Shown one piece after another: positions 44,383-55,396 of a stretch of DNA of 64,000 nt. Every line of letters starts with the position of its first letter. Position 1 is the stretch's first letter. A program made the translations under genes and the position numbers. The stretch is from Sthenelais limicola. Its lineage: Eukaryota > Annelida > Polychaeta > Phyllodocida > Sigalionidae. The stretch is taken from NCBI GenBank assembly GCA_942159475.1, contig OW804097.1:115952169-116016168 (forward strand), read 5' to 3'. The notes below the pieces were generated by a model. That model saw only the letters and a program-made list of their open reading frames with translations, did not search any database and had not been told where the DNA came from.

Positions 44383-46560
44383 CATATGAGATCCGCTTTA
44401 GGAAAATGAGTCATAAGTCGCAAAAATTTTGGATTTTGAGATATCACCATATTTTAAAAGAGGAGATCAAGGTGATTTCAATGATAGCAAACACTAGGAC
44501 ATCTAATAAGGATTTCTATATTTTAAGTTTGATATGTTTATTTTTGAAAAAAAAAGTTTGCAACGTTTCTGGATTGGTAGTTTCCAAGTAAGGTAACTTA
44601 ATATACACCACACGAAGGCCTTCAAAACACAAGAATATATTTAATACAATGTCTCGAAATTTGTTACAGACATATGACTGTAAGTGCTAAGCCTATGGGA
44701 AGCCGTTGGTATATTTATTCCGGAATTGTGGATATCTGAATTGTTTTTAAGGATATCCACAAAAACAATTCAGATATCCACAATTAATTCTGGATATCCA
44801 GAATTGAATTTTGGATATCCACAATTCAATTCTGGATATCCAAAATTAATTGTGGATATCCACAATTCAATTCTAGATGTCCAAAACTCAATTCTGGATA
44901 TCCAAAATTCAATTCTGGATATCCAAAATTCAAATCTGGATATCCAAAATTGAATTCTGGATATATTTAATTTTACCCAATTTTACATATCCAAAATTAC
45001 ATTCCACATATCCACAATTCAATTCTTGATATCCAAAATTCAATTCTGGATATCCAAAATTTGAATTCTGGATATCCAAAATTCAATTCTGGATATCCAA
45101 AATTCGAATTTCACATATCCACAATTCACTTCTAGATATCCATAATTCGAGTTTCACATATCCACAATTTATTTATTGGCAAACATTTGATTTTCGGTTG
45201 TGAAATGTTTATATCTAAAGTTAACTTCTGATATTCGCCAAAACAATTCATATATCCAAAATTCGCATTCTGAATATGCAGAATTTCATTTGTGTACATT
45301 CTATCACCTTATTTTCGAATTATGTACATACATTTGACATAGATTAATACCAGTTGAATTAAGTATATCAATAATTCAATATCTGAATGTGAATTATGGA
45401 TATACTTTTTTCGAATTCGAATTTGGGATAACCAGAATTGGGAGAGGGGAATATATATCCAGAATTGATTTATGGATATCAGGAATTGAATTGTTGATAT
45501 CTGAAATTCAAATTTTTGATATCCATATTTGATTCATGGATATCCAGAATTGATTTATGGATATTAAGAATTGAATTGGTGATATCTGAAATTCGAATTT
45601 TGGATATCAACAATTCAATTCTGGATATCCACAATTGATTTATGGATATCAACAATTGATTTATGGATATCAAGAATTGATTTATGGATATCAAGAATTG
45701 AATTGTTGATATCTGAAATTCGAATTTTGGATATCCAGAATTGATTTATGGATATCAAGAATTGATTTATGGATATCAAGAAATAAATTCTAGATATCTG
45801 AAATTCAAATTTTGGATATCCAAAATTGAATTTCAGATATCCACAATTCAATTTTGGATATCAAGAATTCAATTTCAGATATCAAGAATTGATTTATGGA
45901 TATCAAGAATTCAATTTCAGATATCAAGAATTCAATTTTCAATTCTGGTATTAAGCATTCAATTTTAGATAGCCATGAATTAATTATTGGTATAAAAAAA
46001 GTAATAACAAACTTGACCTTTGGATATTTTAAGCATAGAATTAATTCCTCCACACACAATTTTAGGTATAGAAAGTTTTAAATCAGATATCCAAAATTCA
46101 ATTTCAGATATCCAAAATTCGAATTTCAGATATCCAAAATTCAATTTCAGATATCCAAAATTCGAATTTCAGATATCAACAATTCAATTCTTGATATCTG
46201 AAATTCGAATTTTGGATATCTGAAATTGAATTTTGGATATCTGATATTGTATTGTTGATATCTAAAAATCAATTTTGGATATCTTTAAAAGATGTTTATT
46301 ATGGATATGTCATTTTTAATTTTGGATATGTCACGGGCAATTATGGATATCTATAATTCAATTTTGGATATCTAAAATAGAATTGTGGATATCTAAAATT
46401 AATTTCTGATATCCACAATTCAGGAATAAATATACCAACGGCTTCCCATATAAGCCCTCTAAAAATCAGAATGTGTCAATAAAGAGATCATGAGAAAAAA
46501 ACACTTTGAAAAATATCAATTTTGCGACTTGTGACTCATTTTCCTGGAACATATCACATT
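44383..46560 (+). repeat. Family B MITE split by element S
   Basis: Left arm 44383-44694, right arm 46450-46560. They join as one B copy (GTGCTAAGCC / CTCTAAAAATCAG) once S is removed. Confidence 0.85.
44695..46449. mobile_element. Element S: 1.75-kb inverted-repeat element filled with GATATC satellite
   Basis: The ends ATGGGAAGCCGTTGGTATAT (44695) and its exact inverse (to 46449) form a 27-bp terminal inverted repeat. The same TAAGCC hexamer flanks both ends, a likely target duplication. The inside is a near-continuous run of about 20-bp units built from GGATATCC and AATTCAATT, in both orientations. Frames rich in Asp-Ile-Gln-Asn-Ser cover both strands but are by-products of the repeat. No transposase is seen, so it is non-autonomous. 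Confidence 0.85.
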
Positions 46561-47235
46561 TAGATGGGTCGGAATTAAATAGACCACAACTGGCAATATA
46601 GTTACACAATGTTTGTTGAAGACTTATAAATAGTTTCTTGCCTCTGAAGTCGTAAACAATTATATATTTCCTATATTACTCACATCTCTTTGTATATATT
46701 TAGTTAAACATTATCCACAAGATGGAGCTATATACTGCAGGCTACTATTTTCATTTACTTCTCGTTTACTGCTGTGATACTTCGTTATGTACACACCCAT
46801 TGATGGGTATGAACGATTCTGACAGAACTCCAAACAAAGTTTAGAATAAACACAGGAATAATGATAGACGTTTGTCTGCGTTATATATTCTCCACCTCAA
46901 AGAACCTAGGGTTATTACATAATTATGTAAATTCTTCGAAGTATTGTTTTTAAGTATTTTTATTCAGCCAAACATTTTACAGTTACACATTTTTATCAGA
47001 TGTAGCTGTGGGAAACAATTAAATCAAGAAAAAATAATAGAAAAGAAAAGAACATTTGATGGTCGCACAGTATAATCCAGCATTCTAATACGAATTCATG
47101 ATAGTCCCAATACATTTTCTGGCGACTTCACCCTTCTGATGCATTACAGAAAATGAGTATTTGGTCAGAATGTTTTCATATTTGGGATGTTCAGGGCGGT
47201 TAGTCGCACGAATACATACACATTTAAAGACTACA
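46561..47235. other. No gene seen
   Basis: A retroposon-like inverse tail (TTTTTATTCAGCCAAACATT) lies at 46959 and a family A end fragment (TTTTCTGGCGACTTCACCC) at 47115-47133. Confidence 0.45.
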
Positions 47236-47238
47236 TAT

Positions 47239-47463
47239 GGGTCACATTTTCAGAAAATGTACAATTCGCCTTCATCAATGCTCTCAAATAACCCACATAA
47301 AAAACAAAAATATGGTTCAAAACTCAGTTCAACCTAACCAAATAGATTGCTAGAATGAATGGAATGCCGAATATACTCGAATTTACCTTGTACTGACCGA
47401 ACTGTAGCAGAATTTACTCAATGTGTACAGCTGCCAATTGTACATTTTCTGAAAATCTGACCC
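47239..47463 (-). repeat. Family A MITE, full
   Basis: GGGTCACATTTTCAGAAAAT at the left. Consensus right end. Confidence 0.85.
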
Positions 47464-47509
47464 ATTACACCTGTGAATATGCCACCTGTATCAATGCCTG
47501 CAAGAGGGG

Positions 47510-47840
47510 ATTTGCATGTCTCGCTGCACATATCTATTAAAGTGCATGCTGGTATGTATTTAGTTCAAATCTGACATACAAATATTTAGCAACATTTTTA
47601 TCGCAAAATTGCAATAATGTTTTCAATAATATCATAACTTGTGTAAATGATCTATAAAAAAACAAATTCATGATTGGAAAAATGAAGTCTTATTTTATGG
47701 AATCATATAGAACCAAAGCTTATTTACATGAGATCATTGTTAAATATTCCATGCTGAACATTACATGTTTTCTATAGCACTTACGCCCAATAATTCATGT
47801 GAATCGAGATTCAAAATGGCGGACATGCAAAACCCCTATT
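47510..47840 (-). repeat. Family C MITE, full
   Basis: GGGGATTTGCATGTCTCGCT at the left, GACATGCAAAACCCCTATT at the right. Confidence 0.8.
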
Positions 47841-47900
47841 TAATTGTGTGCCTGGACACTGATGCCATGAGACTGAATCACAACCCTTGTTCATACATAT

Positions 47901-47997
47901 GCATGAAGTTTCAAGAAAATGTACAAGTCACCTTCCCCGATCCTCTCAAATAACCCAAATTGCAGACGAAAATAAAGTTCAAAATGCAGTTCAACCT
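47901..47997 (-). repeat. Family A MITE, left part
   Basis: TCAAGAAAATGTACAAGTCA to AAATGCAGTTCAACCT. Confidence 0.65.
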
Positions 47998-48253
47998 CTC
48001 TCTTAGTCAGAGGTTCAAGCATAAACATCACCCCAGTTATTTACTTGCATTGGCTTCAAACAAAATTGAAAGTCTTTATACTTGTCTACTGGGTGGCACT
48101 TTACACTAGTGGTTAACCCCTTATAATTCTGTAATTACTATGTTTTATGTTACAATACTGTCATTACTAAGATTTTACTAAAGAACTACTCTGTCCCCAA
48201 GTCGGCTACTTTTTTCAGATTTACACATGATACATTTGTGATTACACATCAAG

Positions 48254-48420
48254 TGTTATGCCCATATAATAAATATAGAATGGAACTCGCCTGCAATAAT
48301 CAGAAATTTACTGGACAGGACTGGAATTGTCGTAGGCAGAGCGCTTATGGGGACGAATCTCGTCCAATAAATTTTCAATTATTGCCGGCTTGTTCCATTC
48401 TCTCTATATATAAACCCATA
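48254..48420 (+). repeat. Small inverted-repeat element E, copy 2
   Basis: TATAGAATGGAACTCGCC and GCAATAAT at the left, inverted at the right as ATTATTGCCGGCTTGTTCC then ATTCTCTCTATA. Confidence 0.65.
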
Positions 48421-48531
48421 TATATATACATGTATGACACATTTTTGTAAATTGTGGTAACTCTCACGTATTCAAACCTCCCTAAATCCCTTATACTAAT
48501 AGTTGTAAGTTTTTACCCAAAATTCTCAGTT

Positions 48532-49911
48532 TTAGTGTGCTTTAATTTCAAAGAAATTATAAATTTCTTTCATTCTTGCTGGCGACTCCAAAGCAGATGA
48601 GAAATAAAAAGTTGTTCTATAATTGTCACGATCATTTCCCCGATTGGTAAGAAATCCCTGGATATGGTGACCCCCACTTCCAATATACTGCAGCACAAAC
48701 CCAATGTACACATCGTCAATTGGGAAATAGGGAATATAAGGAGAAGCTTTCACTATGTTCTCAGTCAAATTATAAGATGTGATGTAATTCCTGCCTATAG
48801 CGTAAGGGGGGAAGTACGATCCTGGAAACTCCATGTATGATGTATATTGTGCCACCCAAGGGTACCGCGGAGGTGTCACATAGGGTGTGACTGCTCCAAG
48901 TTGATAGTCAAGAAAGCTGGGCAGTGTGCCATAGGCGTCAAGGAGCTTGTTGATATTAGGCAAATGCACAAATGTGTCATCTCTTGCGCGCATGATGAAT
49001 ATATCCTTCTTGCAATTGTGCAAAATCCACTTGTAGCTCATGAGAATTGTTTGTGTCATGTTGTAGAGGTGTGTATGTAGGTCTACCTGTAGTATATCCC
49101 GGTAGCGCTGGTCCTCCCGCTGCAGAATAGCACTCTCATTCTTCCCCAAACCGCCTCCAAACAGAAAGACAAATTTGGATTCTGCGTTGTCTTCTTTGGC
49201 CCAACGTCCCCAAGTCTCCCTGATTGTCATTCTTTCCTTGGTCGCCATGGGAACTGAGGTGACCAAGACCAACAGCTTTAGGTTTGGATGGCGGCAAACT
49301 TTGGTCGCGTCAGGATGAATTAAAAATTGAAAATCAAAAACAAAGCAGTTGTCGCACAGCCCTACTCTGGGTTCAGCAGGGTAAGTCCTCTCTGAGAGAA
49401 GTTTCAGGGTATCTACAATGTAATCTAGTTTATGGTCGAGTACATTATCATCAGTGGTAAGAGGGATTGCCAGGTTGTAGTTCTCCATAGAGCGCTGTAT
49501 ATCAGGGGGTAGAATGTTACCCATGGTCAGGAGCTTTATCACATTCAGACTTGCCATCGACTTGTTAAATCTGGCCGCGACAGTTTTCAGCTCGGTGTAG
49601 TATTTCATGATCTCTGGCGTACTAATATTCACTTTGTTATAATCCAAAGGAGGTGTTTTTGACCAATGTATGCTCAATGCTTTGGATCTGTCTGTTGGTT
49701 TTGACCCCTCAGCCATATGGGTTGCGGTAAAGGGTACCATTTTGATATAATCTGTCACCGCATAGTCTTTGGCTTTTTTTGTTTCTCTTTTTTCCAAAAG
49801 AGTGGGCATCTTGCCCTTCAGATAGTAGTTTAATGTTCCGGCACATAAGAAAAAGAGAACCCAGTATACAATTGCTGTTTTACCAAATAAAAAGCATTTT
49901 TTTCGCATCAT
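48532..49911 (-). CDS. GT31-family glycosyltransferase (beta-1,3-galactosyltransferase-like), 459 aa
   Basis: One open frame from tandem ATG codons. Residues 12-31 form a signal anchor, so it is a type II Golgi protein with a stem of about 170 residues. The catalytic domain begins near 210: LVLVTS (215-220), RMTIRETWG (227-235), FVFLFG (247-252), then the metal/donor site region ARDDTF (309-314), FPGSYFPPYAIG (362-373) and IDDVYIGFVLQ (398-408). These are the ordered GT31 motifs, known for transfer of Gal or GlcNAc in beta-1,3 linkage. Usual family members read DDD where this has RDD. The two remaining Asp may suffice, but activity is unproven. A splice acceptor (TTTAATTTCAG at 49934) just upstream shows a 5' UTR intron. 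Confidence 0.88.
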   Translation of the reverse strand: MMRKKCFLFGKTAIVYWVLFFLCAGTLNYYLKGKMPTLLEKRETKKAKDYAVTDYIKMVPFTATHMAEGSKPTDRSKALSIHWSKTPPLDYNKVNISTPEIMKYYTELKTVAARFNKSMASLNVIKLLTMGNILPPDIQRSMENYNLAIPLTTDDNVLDHKLDYIVDTLKLLSERTYPAEPRVGLCDNCFVFDFQFLIHPDATKVCRHPNLKLLVLVTSVPMATKERMTIRETWGRWAKEDNAESKFVFLFGGGLGKNESAILQREDQRYRDILQVDLHTHLYNMTQTILMSYKWILHNCKKDIFIMRARDDTFVHLPNINKLLDAYGTLPSFLDYQLGAVTPYVTPPRYPWVAQYTSYMEFPGSYFPPYAIGRNYITSYNLTENIVKASPYIPYFPIDDVYIGFVLQYIGSGGHHIQGFLTNRGNDRDNYRTTFYFSSALESPARMKEIYNFFEIKAH

Positions 49912-49933
49912 GCCTGGTTCTGGTCGGTCAATT
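49912..49933 (-). promoter_or_regulatory. 5' UTR part of the GT31 coding exon, behind a splice acceptor
   Basis: TTTCTTTAATTTCAG on the minus strand ends at 49934, leaving 22 nt of UTR before the tandem ATG. The upstream exon is not placed. Candidates are the CRE/CCAAT block near 50450-50560 or a GTAAGT donor at 53744. Confidence 0.55.
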
Positions 49934-49949
49934 CTGAAATTAAAGAAAG

Positions 49950-50160
49950 TTGTTTTGAGATAACATCATATTGGAAAGGATGAGATCAAGCCGATTTCAA
50001 TGATGGTAAACTTGAGGACATCTAAAAAGTATTTCTATCTTTTGTTCATGCATGAAACAAGTTAGCAATGATAATTTCTTGATGGTCACTCACTATAGAA
50101 AAGTTGTTAAAAAAAACTCCTTAGAATGACCTTAGATATATAATGTATGAATAATGTATT
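49950..50160 (+). repeat. Family B MITE, truncated, next to the GT31 acceptor
   Basis: Begins inside the family at TTTTGAGATAACATCATATT, about 15 bp from the acceptor at 49934. Confidence 0.65.
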
Positions 50161-50449
50161 TAAAATCATTTTATTTAACCAAAACAATATGTGGCACACT
50201 TTATTCTCAGCTGAGGCTAATTGAAAAGAAGTATAGATAAGGTTTTACAAACTCGTGAATAAAAAATCAATATAAGGTCTATAGTTGTTTGCATCAAAGT
50301 TTTCGGAGTTCATTAAACTAGAGATTATACCACGCTCGGGGGTTGTACACGCTGCAAATGAGTGAATACCTGCTATCATGTATTGTTGAATCGATCTACG
50401 CGTGAAAATATGATGTATTTTAAGCCTCCTTATAACAACACTCCCTATT

Positions 50450-50594
50450 GGTTAACGTTACTCTCGCTCATGACGTCACGCCACTTTGTGACGTCATAGA
50501 CAGTCCATGCCGTCGTTCATTAGCCAATCAGCTATACATTTGTCTAGCGCTTTGGCATCAAAAAACAATATGGCGGATCATTGGAGAGAAGCGA
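50450..50594. promoter_or_regulatory. Promoter-like block with paired CRE and CCAAT motifs
   Basis: Two TGACGTCA palindromes (50472 and 50490), ATTGG at 50448-50452 and CCAAT at 50524-50528, then a plus-strand ATG at 50571 reading MADHWREA and a GTAAAT donor at 50595. It may start a plus-strand transcript or the GT31 gene on the minus strand. The arms are partly inverted, so a MITE is also possible. Confidence 0.35.
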
Positions 50595-50649
50595 GGTAAA
50601 TAAATAGTTTGTTTATTCGTTTATTTTAAAATATGACATTGTGGTATAA

Positions 50650-50787
50650 AAATAGGATGTAACTCGGTTAGTTTCTGACACGATGCCCACAAGTTTTTTT
50701 CAACTAGATATCTCACGAGAAGCCGCAGGCTTCGATTGAGATGCCTAGTCGAAAAAAACGAGAAACCAACCTCGTTACATCCTATCA
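50650..50787. mobile_element. Small hairpin MITE
   Basis: ATAGGATGTAACTCGGTT and inverse AACCTCGTTACATCCTAT, with AGAAGCCGCAGGCTTC at the centre. Confidence 0.7.
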
Positions 50788-50924
50788 TAAAGTAAAATAA
50801 AAATGAAAAATAAATGTTCTTAAAAGCAAGTATAGGATACATAGCATCACCACATGTACCATATTACACATTTTTAGGCGCTTACACAACATTATCATGA
50901 TGGTCCAAAGAACAATTATGTATA

Positions 50925-51030
50925 ATTACATTCTATATATATACTGTCTTGAAATTTGGTGCATGTTTTTAAACTGATAGCAGCACTAACCACTGCAAAA
51001 TTGAAAATATTTTGACTAAGGGGTTCCAGT
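50925..51030 (+). repeat. Family B fragment
   Basis: CTGTCTTGAAATTTGGTGCA and following bases only. Confidence 0.45.
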
Positions 51031-51057
51031 GAAAACTATTTTAAAAAATGCAAATTG

Positions 51058-51483
51058 TATATGGGATCCGTTTTTAGGAAAATGAGTCATAAGTCGCAAA
51101 AAAATGGATTTTGAGACATCACCATATTTCAAAAGAGGAGATCAAGCTGATTCCAAAGATAGTAAACACTAGGACACCTAATAAGTATTTCTATGTTTTA
51201 AGTTTGATATTTTTATTTTTGAAAAAAAAAAAGGTTTGCAATGTATCTGAATGGGTAAATTACCAATAAAGTAACTAGATATACTCCATACGAAGGCCTT
51301 CAAAACGCAAGAATGTATCTAATACAATGTCACAAAATTTGTTACATGGATTCATATGACTATGAATGCTAAACCCTATAAAATTCAGAGCATTGCAATA
51401 AAGAGATCTTGCCGGAAAAACACTTTGAAAAATATCAATTTTGCGAGTTGTGACTCACTCATTTTACTGCAACACATCACATA
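51058..51483 (+). repeat. Family B MITE, full
   Basis: ATATGGGATCCGTTTTTAGG at the left, TTACTGCAACACATCACAT at the right. Confidence 0.85.
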
Positions 51484-51484
51484 T

Positions 51485-51720
51485 GGATCAGATTTTTAGA
51501 AAATGTACAATTGGCAGCTCTACACATTTAGTAAAAATCTGCTAAATTAGGCTGCAATTTAGCCAATACTAGGTACATCAGAGTATATTCGGCATTGCAT
51601 TGATTCTAGCAATCTGTTTGGTTAGGTTGAACTGTATTTTGAACTTTATTTTCGTCTGAAATTCGGGTTATTTGAGAAGATTAGTGAAGGCGAATTGTAC
51701 ATTTTCTGAAAATCTGACCC
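51485..51720 (+). repeat. Family A MITE, full, abutting family B
   Basis: ATCAGATTTTTAGAAAATG at the left, consensus right end. Confidence 0.85.
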
Positions 51721-51841
51721 ATATGCTAAGACCCAATTAAAAGATATTATTAACTGACAAGGAGTGCTGTAGTTGTCTATAGATCGCTCCACCCTGTTGC
51801 CTTTGTCTACTTCGAAAACACTGGCGCTGGGAAAAAGATAT

Positions 51842-52074
51842 GGGTCAGATTTTCAGAAAATGTACAATTGGTAGCTCTACACATTTAGGAAATTCTCCTG
51901 AATTAGGCTGAAAAATGAAGAATAACAGGTATATCTGAGTATATTTGGTATCACATTGATTCAAAGTATCAGTTCTGTTATGTTAAACTACATTTTGAAG
52001 CTCATTTTTGTCTTAAATGTGGGTTTTTCAGAGGATTCGTAAAGGCGAATCGTACATTTTCTGAAAATCTAAAC
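51842..52074 (+). repeat. Family A MITE, full
   Basis: Consensus left end, right end decayed to GAAAATCTAAACCA. Confidence 0.84.
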
Positions 52075-52187
52075 CATATATAGATCTACACACTGGATCA
52101 TCACTTCATGTTTGAACAGACCGGCCTCAGTCTGTTTGCTTGATGCATACTGAGACCATGCAGCCCAACATATTAAAACTGGGCGTA

Positions 52188-52417
52188 AGGGGCTAAGATT
52201 TTCGGAAAATGTACAATTGGCAGCTGTGTACCTTTAGTAAATTCTGCTAAACTAGGCTTCAATTTGGTCAATACTAGGTATATATTTGGCAGTGCATTGA
52301 TTCTAGCAATCTGTTTGGTTAGGTTGAACAGTATTTTGAACTTTATTTTTATCTGAAATTGGGGTCATTTCAGAGAATTGGTGAAGCTGAATTGTACATT
52401 TTCTGAAAATCTGACCC
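52188..52417 (+). repeat. Family A MITE, full
   Basis: GGGGCTAAGATTTTCGGAAA at the left, consensus right end. Confidence 0.83.
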
Positions 52418-52577
52418 AAGGAGAGGGTTTAGGGTTAAACAGGGGACGGGGTAAATATCCTCACCCCAAATACAACATTGTGTGACCTTTCATATGGGGT
52501 AGGGTGCCAGACAATCTCTTCCCTAAACCTCTCCGTTAAACCACTATACTTTAAAGAGGATATAGCGGAAGCATCCC

Positions 52578-52684
52578 TTTTGTGATGAGTCACAGCAAAA
52601 AATTCATCATACGACGCAAAAAAAACGTATGAAGAATTTAAGTTTTGCGATTTTTGACTCATTTGTCCGTGGCATATCACATTA
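52578..52684. repeat. Short hairpin derived from family B ends
   Basis: TTGTGATGAGTCACAGCAAA and TGACTCATTTGTCCGTGGCA with CACATT. The B body is missing. Confidence 0.55.
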
Positions 52685-52689
52685 ATTTT

Positions 52690-53055
52690 AGAAATTCTTT
52701 TTGTTTTGTTTTTAAAAAGCTTTTATTCAATCTGTCAACAAAATTTCGTCTCCCTTCGGGGTCGATAACACTACAGATACATCGTACCCTCTCTGTTCTT
52801 GAGCAAAATTTAGGCGTTAAAACAATACTTGAAAATTTAAACGTTTGGTCATAAAAAAAGTTCCTTGCAAAACTATTTTTCTTCGCTTAGGTAGGGGCAT
52901 TCCTATTCTGTCTAGGCTCAGAGCTGAGAGAGTCCCTCCAAACAGAGGGAATGCCCCAAACACCAAAATCCCATAAATAATTAAAATTAGGACGCCTACT
53001 CCAGGACTAGTAAAGCCATTAGAGCAGAAGGCGTCCAATCACTGACATACCATTC
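52690..53055. repeat. Retroposon-like segment with hairpin repeat V copy 2
   Basis: AAAGCTTTTATTCAATCTGT is an inverse tail. At 52990-53050 GGACGCCTACTCC and AGAAGGCGTCC repeat the 27470 hairpin. Confidence 0.45.
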
Positions 53056-53184
53056 TAAGAGTCCCTGAGCCTAGGCCGTATTCCAGGAATACAAATTAGC
53101 ATTGTATGTATACCAAAATCCTTCTCTAAAGGTTCCTTACCAGCTGCTTAGCAAGGAAAAGTAGCCCAGGAAGGGAAATATTAA

Positions 53185-53500
53185 GTATTTGTATTTAAAT
53201 GATTTCATTTAGCCAAAACATTATATGGGTCAGATCTTCAGAAAATGTAGAATTCACCTTCACCCATCCTCTCAAATTACCCGTATTTAAGACAAAAATG
53301 AGCTTCAAAATGCTGTTCAACATGACAGAACTGACACTTTAAATCAATGCGATACCAAATATACTCAGATATACCCGGTATTCATCATTCTTCACCCTAA
53401 TTTACCAATATGTCCTGAATTTTCTGGAATCTGACTCGTATGCATTGCACACTATTCTCAATTGAAGCTAAACAATATGAAATAGGGATTTACATAAATC
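53185..53500 (-). repeat. Retroposon tail interrupted by a family A copy
   Basis: TTCATTTAGCCAAAACATTAT, then the A copy, then GCATTGCACACTATTCTCAA. Same tail at 27550, 46960 and 50165. Confidence 0.6.
53227..53437 (-). repeat. Family A MITE inside a retroposon tail
   Basis: GGGTCAGATCTTCAGAAAAT at the left. Right end decayed to TTTCTGGAATCTGACTC. Confidence 0.8.
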
Positions 53501-54070
53501 GATAGATGGTCTACCACTAACTGCATAATCAACTAAGTAATATATTAAATAAAAATAATATGAAATGAAAATTTAAGAACATGTTCAAATGCACAAGGCA
53601 TCGACATACCAAATCACAAAAAAGAGTTTCAGGTGCATATCAATACAATTCCGTCGTACAGTCCAAGTAAGGATTTCTTATGCAACGGTCCCTTGTAGTT
53701 TATAAGATAATTAGTCGTTCAAAAGCTATTAAAACAATACTTACAGTGTGAAGTATGAAGGAGAAAATATCTGTTTTGGAGGACAGCCTGAGACGGACAA
53801 CAAACCGGTGTGTCACACATAGCGTATGCCGCGGAAGACGAACGGTAAAATCTAACATTCAACTTGGGCCAACAGAAAATATAGATTTGTTTCTGGCTCG
53901 TAGTAATTCGTAGCTGAATACTAGCTAGAAGTGAGGTGTGGGGCGGGGGGGGGGGGTATTTTGTTGTTGTTTTCCCATTGCATAACCACTTAACATGAAC
54001 TGAAAATATATATATTTTGCAGCAATCGTTGCTTTTAACAAGAGGAATGTACATATTTAGAGCTTTATGA

Positions 54071-54312
54071 TGGGGTAGACTGTTTTTATTGTCAACATCA
54101 ATTAGGCTTTTATTGTCAAAATGAATTAGAATTTTATTGCGAAATAACTTAGGCTTTTATTTTCAAAATATATTATATTTTATTGTCAAAATAAATTAGG
54201 CCTTTATTGTAAACTGTATTAGATTTATTGTCAAAATAAATTAGGCTTTCATTGTCAAAATAAATTAGGCTTTTATTGTCAAAATATATTAGATTTTATT
54301 GTCAAAATAAAT
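54071..54312. repeat. 24-bp tandem repeat, about ten copies
   Basis: Unit ATTAGGCTTTTATTGTCAA with AATAA, with drift. Confidence 0.85.
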
Positions 54313-54684
54313 CAGACAAGGTAATTTTTTCAAGGTGAGGGGCGAGGGTAAACAAGAAACAAATATATTTTATATTTATTGTTTTGCCTTATGCAGATTA
54401 CAACCCATCTCCAACTAAAGATCGCAGTACCATATTAGGGACAAAAATGTTTGGGGAAAATGAATAAAAGAGTCAAGACATCAGCTTGAAACATCCCAAC
54501 AATAAGGAGAATGTGGTAACATAATTGTTAAACAAATTGTTTATATAATGAAATATACTTAAAACTAATCCCATATGGGTCTTAAAACTATAGAACTTAT
54601 CTTTCCTTATCATTCATATCACAGGTATTTTTAGTCCCCCCCCCCCCCCGCCCCAAATCCTCTTATCCAATCGGATCGTCATAC

Positions 54685-54919
54685 GAATCAGATTTTCAGA
54701 AAATGTACAATTTACCATCACCAATCCTCTCAAATAGCCCAACCTTTAAACGAAAATAAAGTTAAAAATACATTTCAACCTAACCAAACAGATTGCTACA
54801 ATCAATGCAATGCCGAATATACTCGAATTTACCTAGTATTGGCCAAATTGCAGCCTAATTTAGCAAAATTTACTAAATGTGTAGAGCTGCCAATTGTACA
54901 TTTTCTGAAAATCTGACCC
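54685..54919 (-). repeat. Family A MITE, full
   Basis: GAATCAGATTTTCAGAAAAT at the left, consensus right end. Confidence 0.85.
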
Positions 54920-55117
54920 ATTATACACGTTGTCACACATTTTACACCTTTTTACACAAATGCAAATAAAGTGTACTTTTCGCTCATGTATAAAAACCTG
55001 TATTAGTCACTTTCCACACTCCCCTGGCGAAGGCTAAGCTTAGCCCAAACGCGCAGGGATATTGCCACAGTTTCACAGCAAATAAACCATGATTTAAAAA
55101 CTACAGTCGGAGTACAT

Positions 55118-55226
55118 GGGTCAGATTTTCAGAAAATGTACAATTCGCCTTCACCAAACTTCTCAAATAACCCAAATTTCAGAAGAAAATAAAGTTCAAA
55201 ATACAGTTCAACCAAACCAAACAACC
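55118..55226 (-). repeat. Family A MITE, left half
   Basis: GGGTCAGATTTTCAGAAAAT to CAACCAAACCAAACAACC. Confidence 0.75.
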
Positions 55227-55239
55227 TAAACTATTAAGA

Positions 55240-55365
55240 CCAGTTTCTCTCAGTCCCGAATTGCTTTCCTCTTATAAGATTAGACCCTCTAAAGAGACCC
55301 CCTCGCTATGAGACCACACATCGTTCAGTCCCAGGGGTGGTCGCATTAGAGGTTCCCCTGTACTT
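55240..55365. repeat. Diverged relative of the 1368 hairpin element
   Basis: AGACCCTCTAAAGAGACC, AGTCCCAGGGGTGGTC and GAGGTTCCCCTGTA echo the 1368-1476 arms. Confidence 0.45.
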
Positions 55366-55396
55366 AATATGTAAGATTATAACAGTGGAATGATAT

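Noticed and set aside
44684..46223. Frames with repeated Asp-Ile-Gln-Asn-Ser units, like a repeat protein
   Set aside because: The palindromic 20-bp satellite gives such frames on both strands. They break often and sit in element S.
52817..53038. Hydrophobic 73-codon minus frame as a small membrane protein
   Set aside because: Overlaps a dispersed hairpin repeat (also at 27470) and a retroposon tail.
53719..54054. 111-codon minus frame
   Set aside because: No domain. It spans a homopolymer C/G run. A GTAAGT donor at 53744 might mark a UTR exon, but nothing links it.
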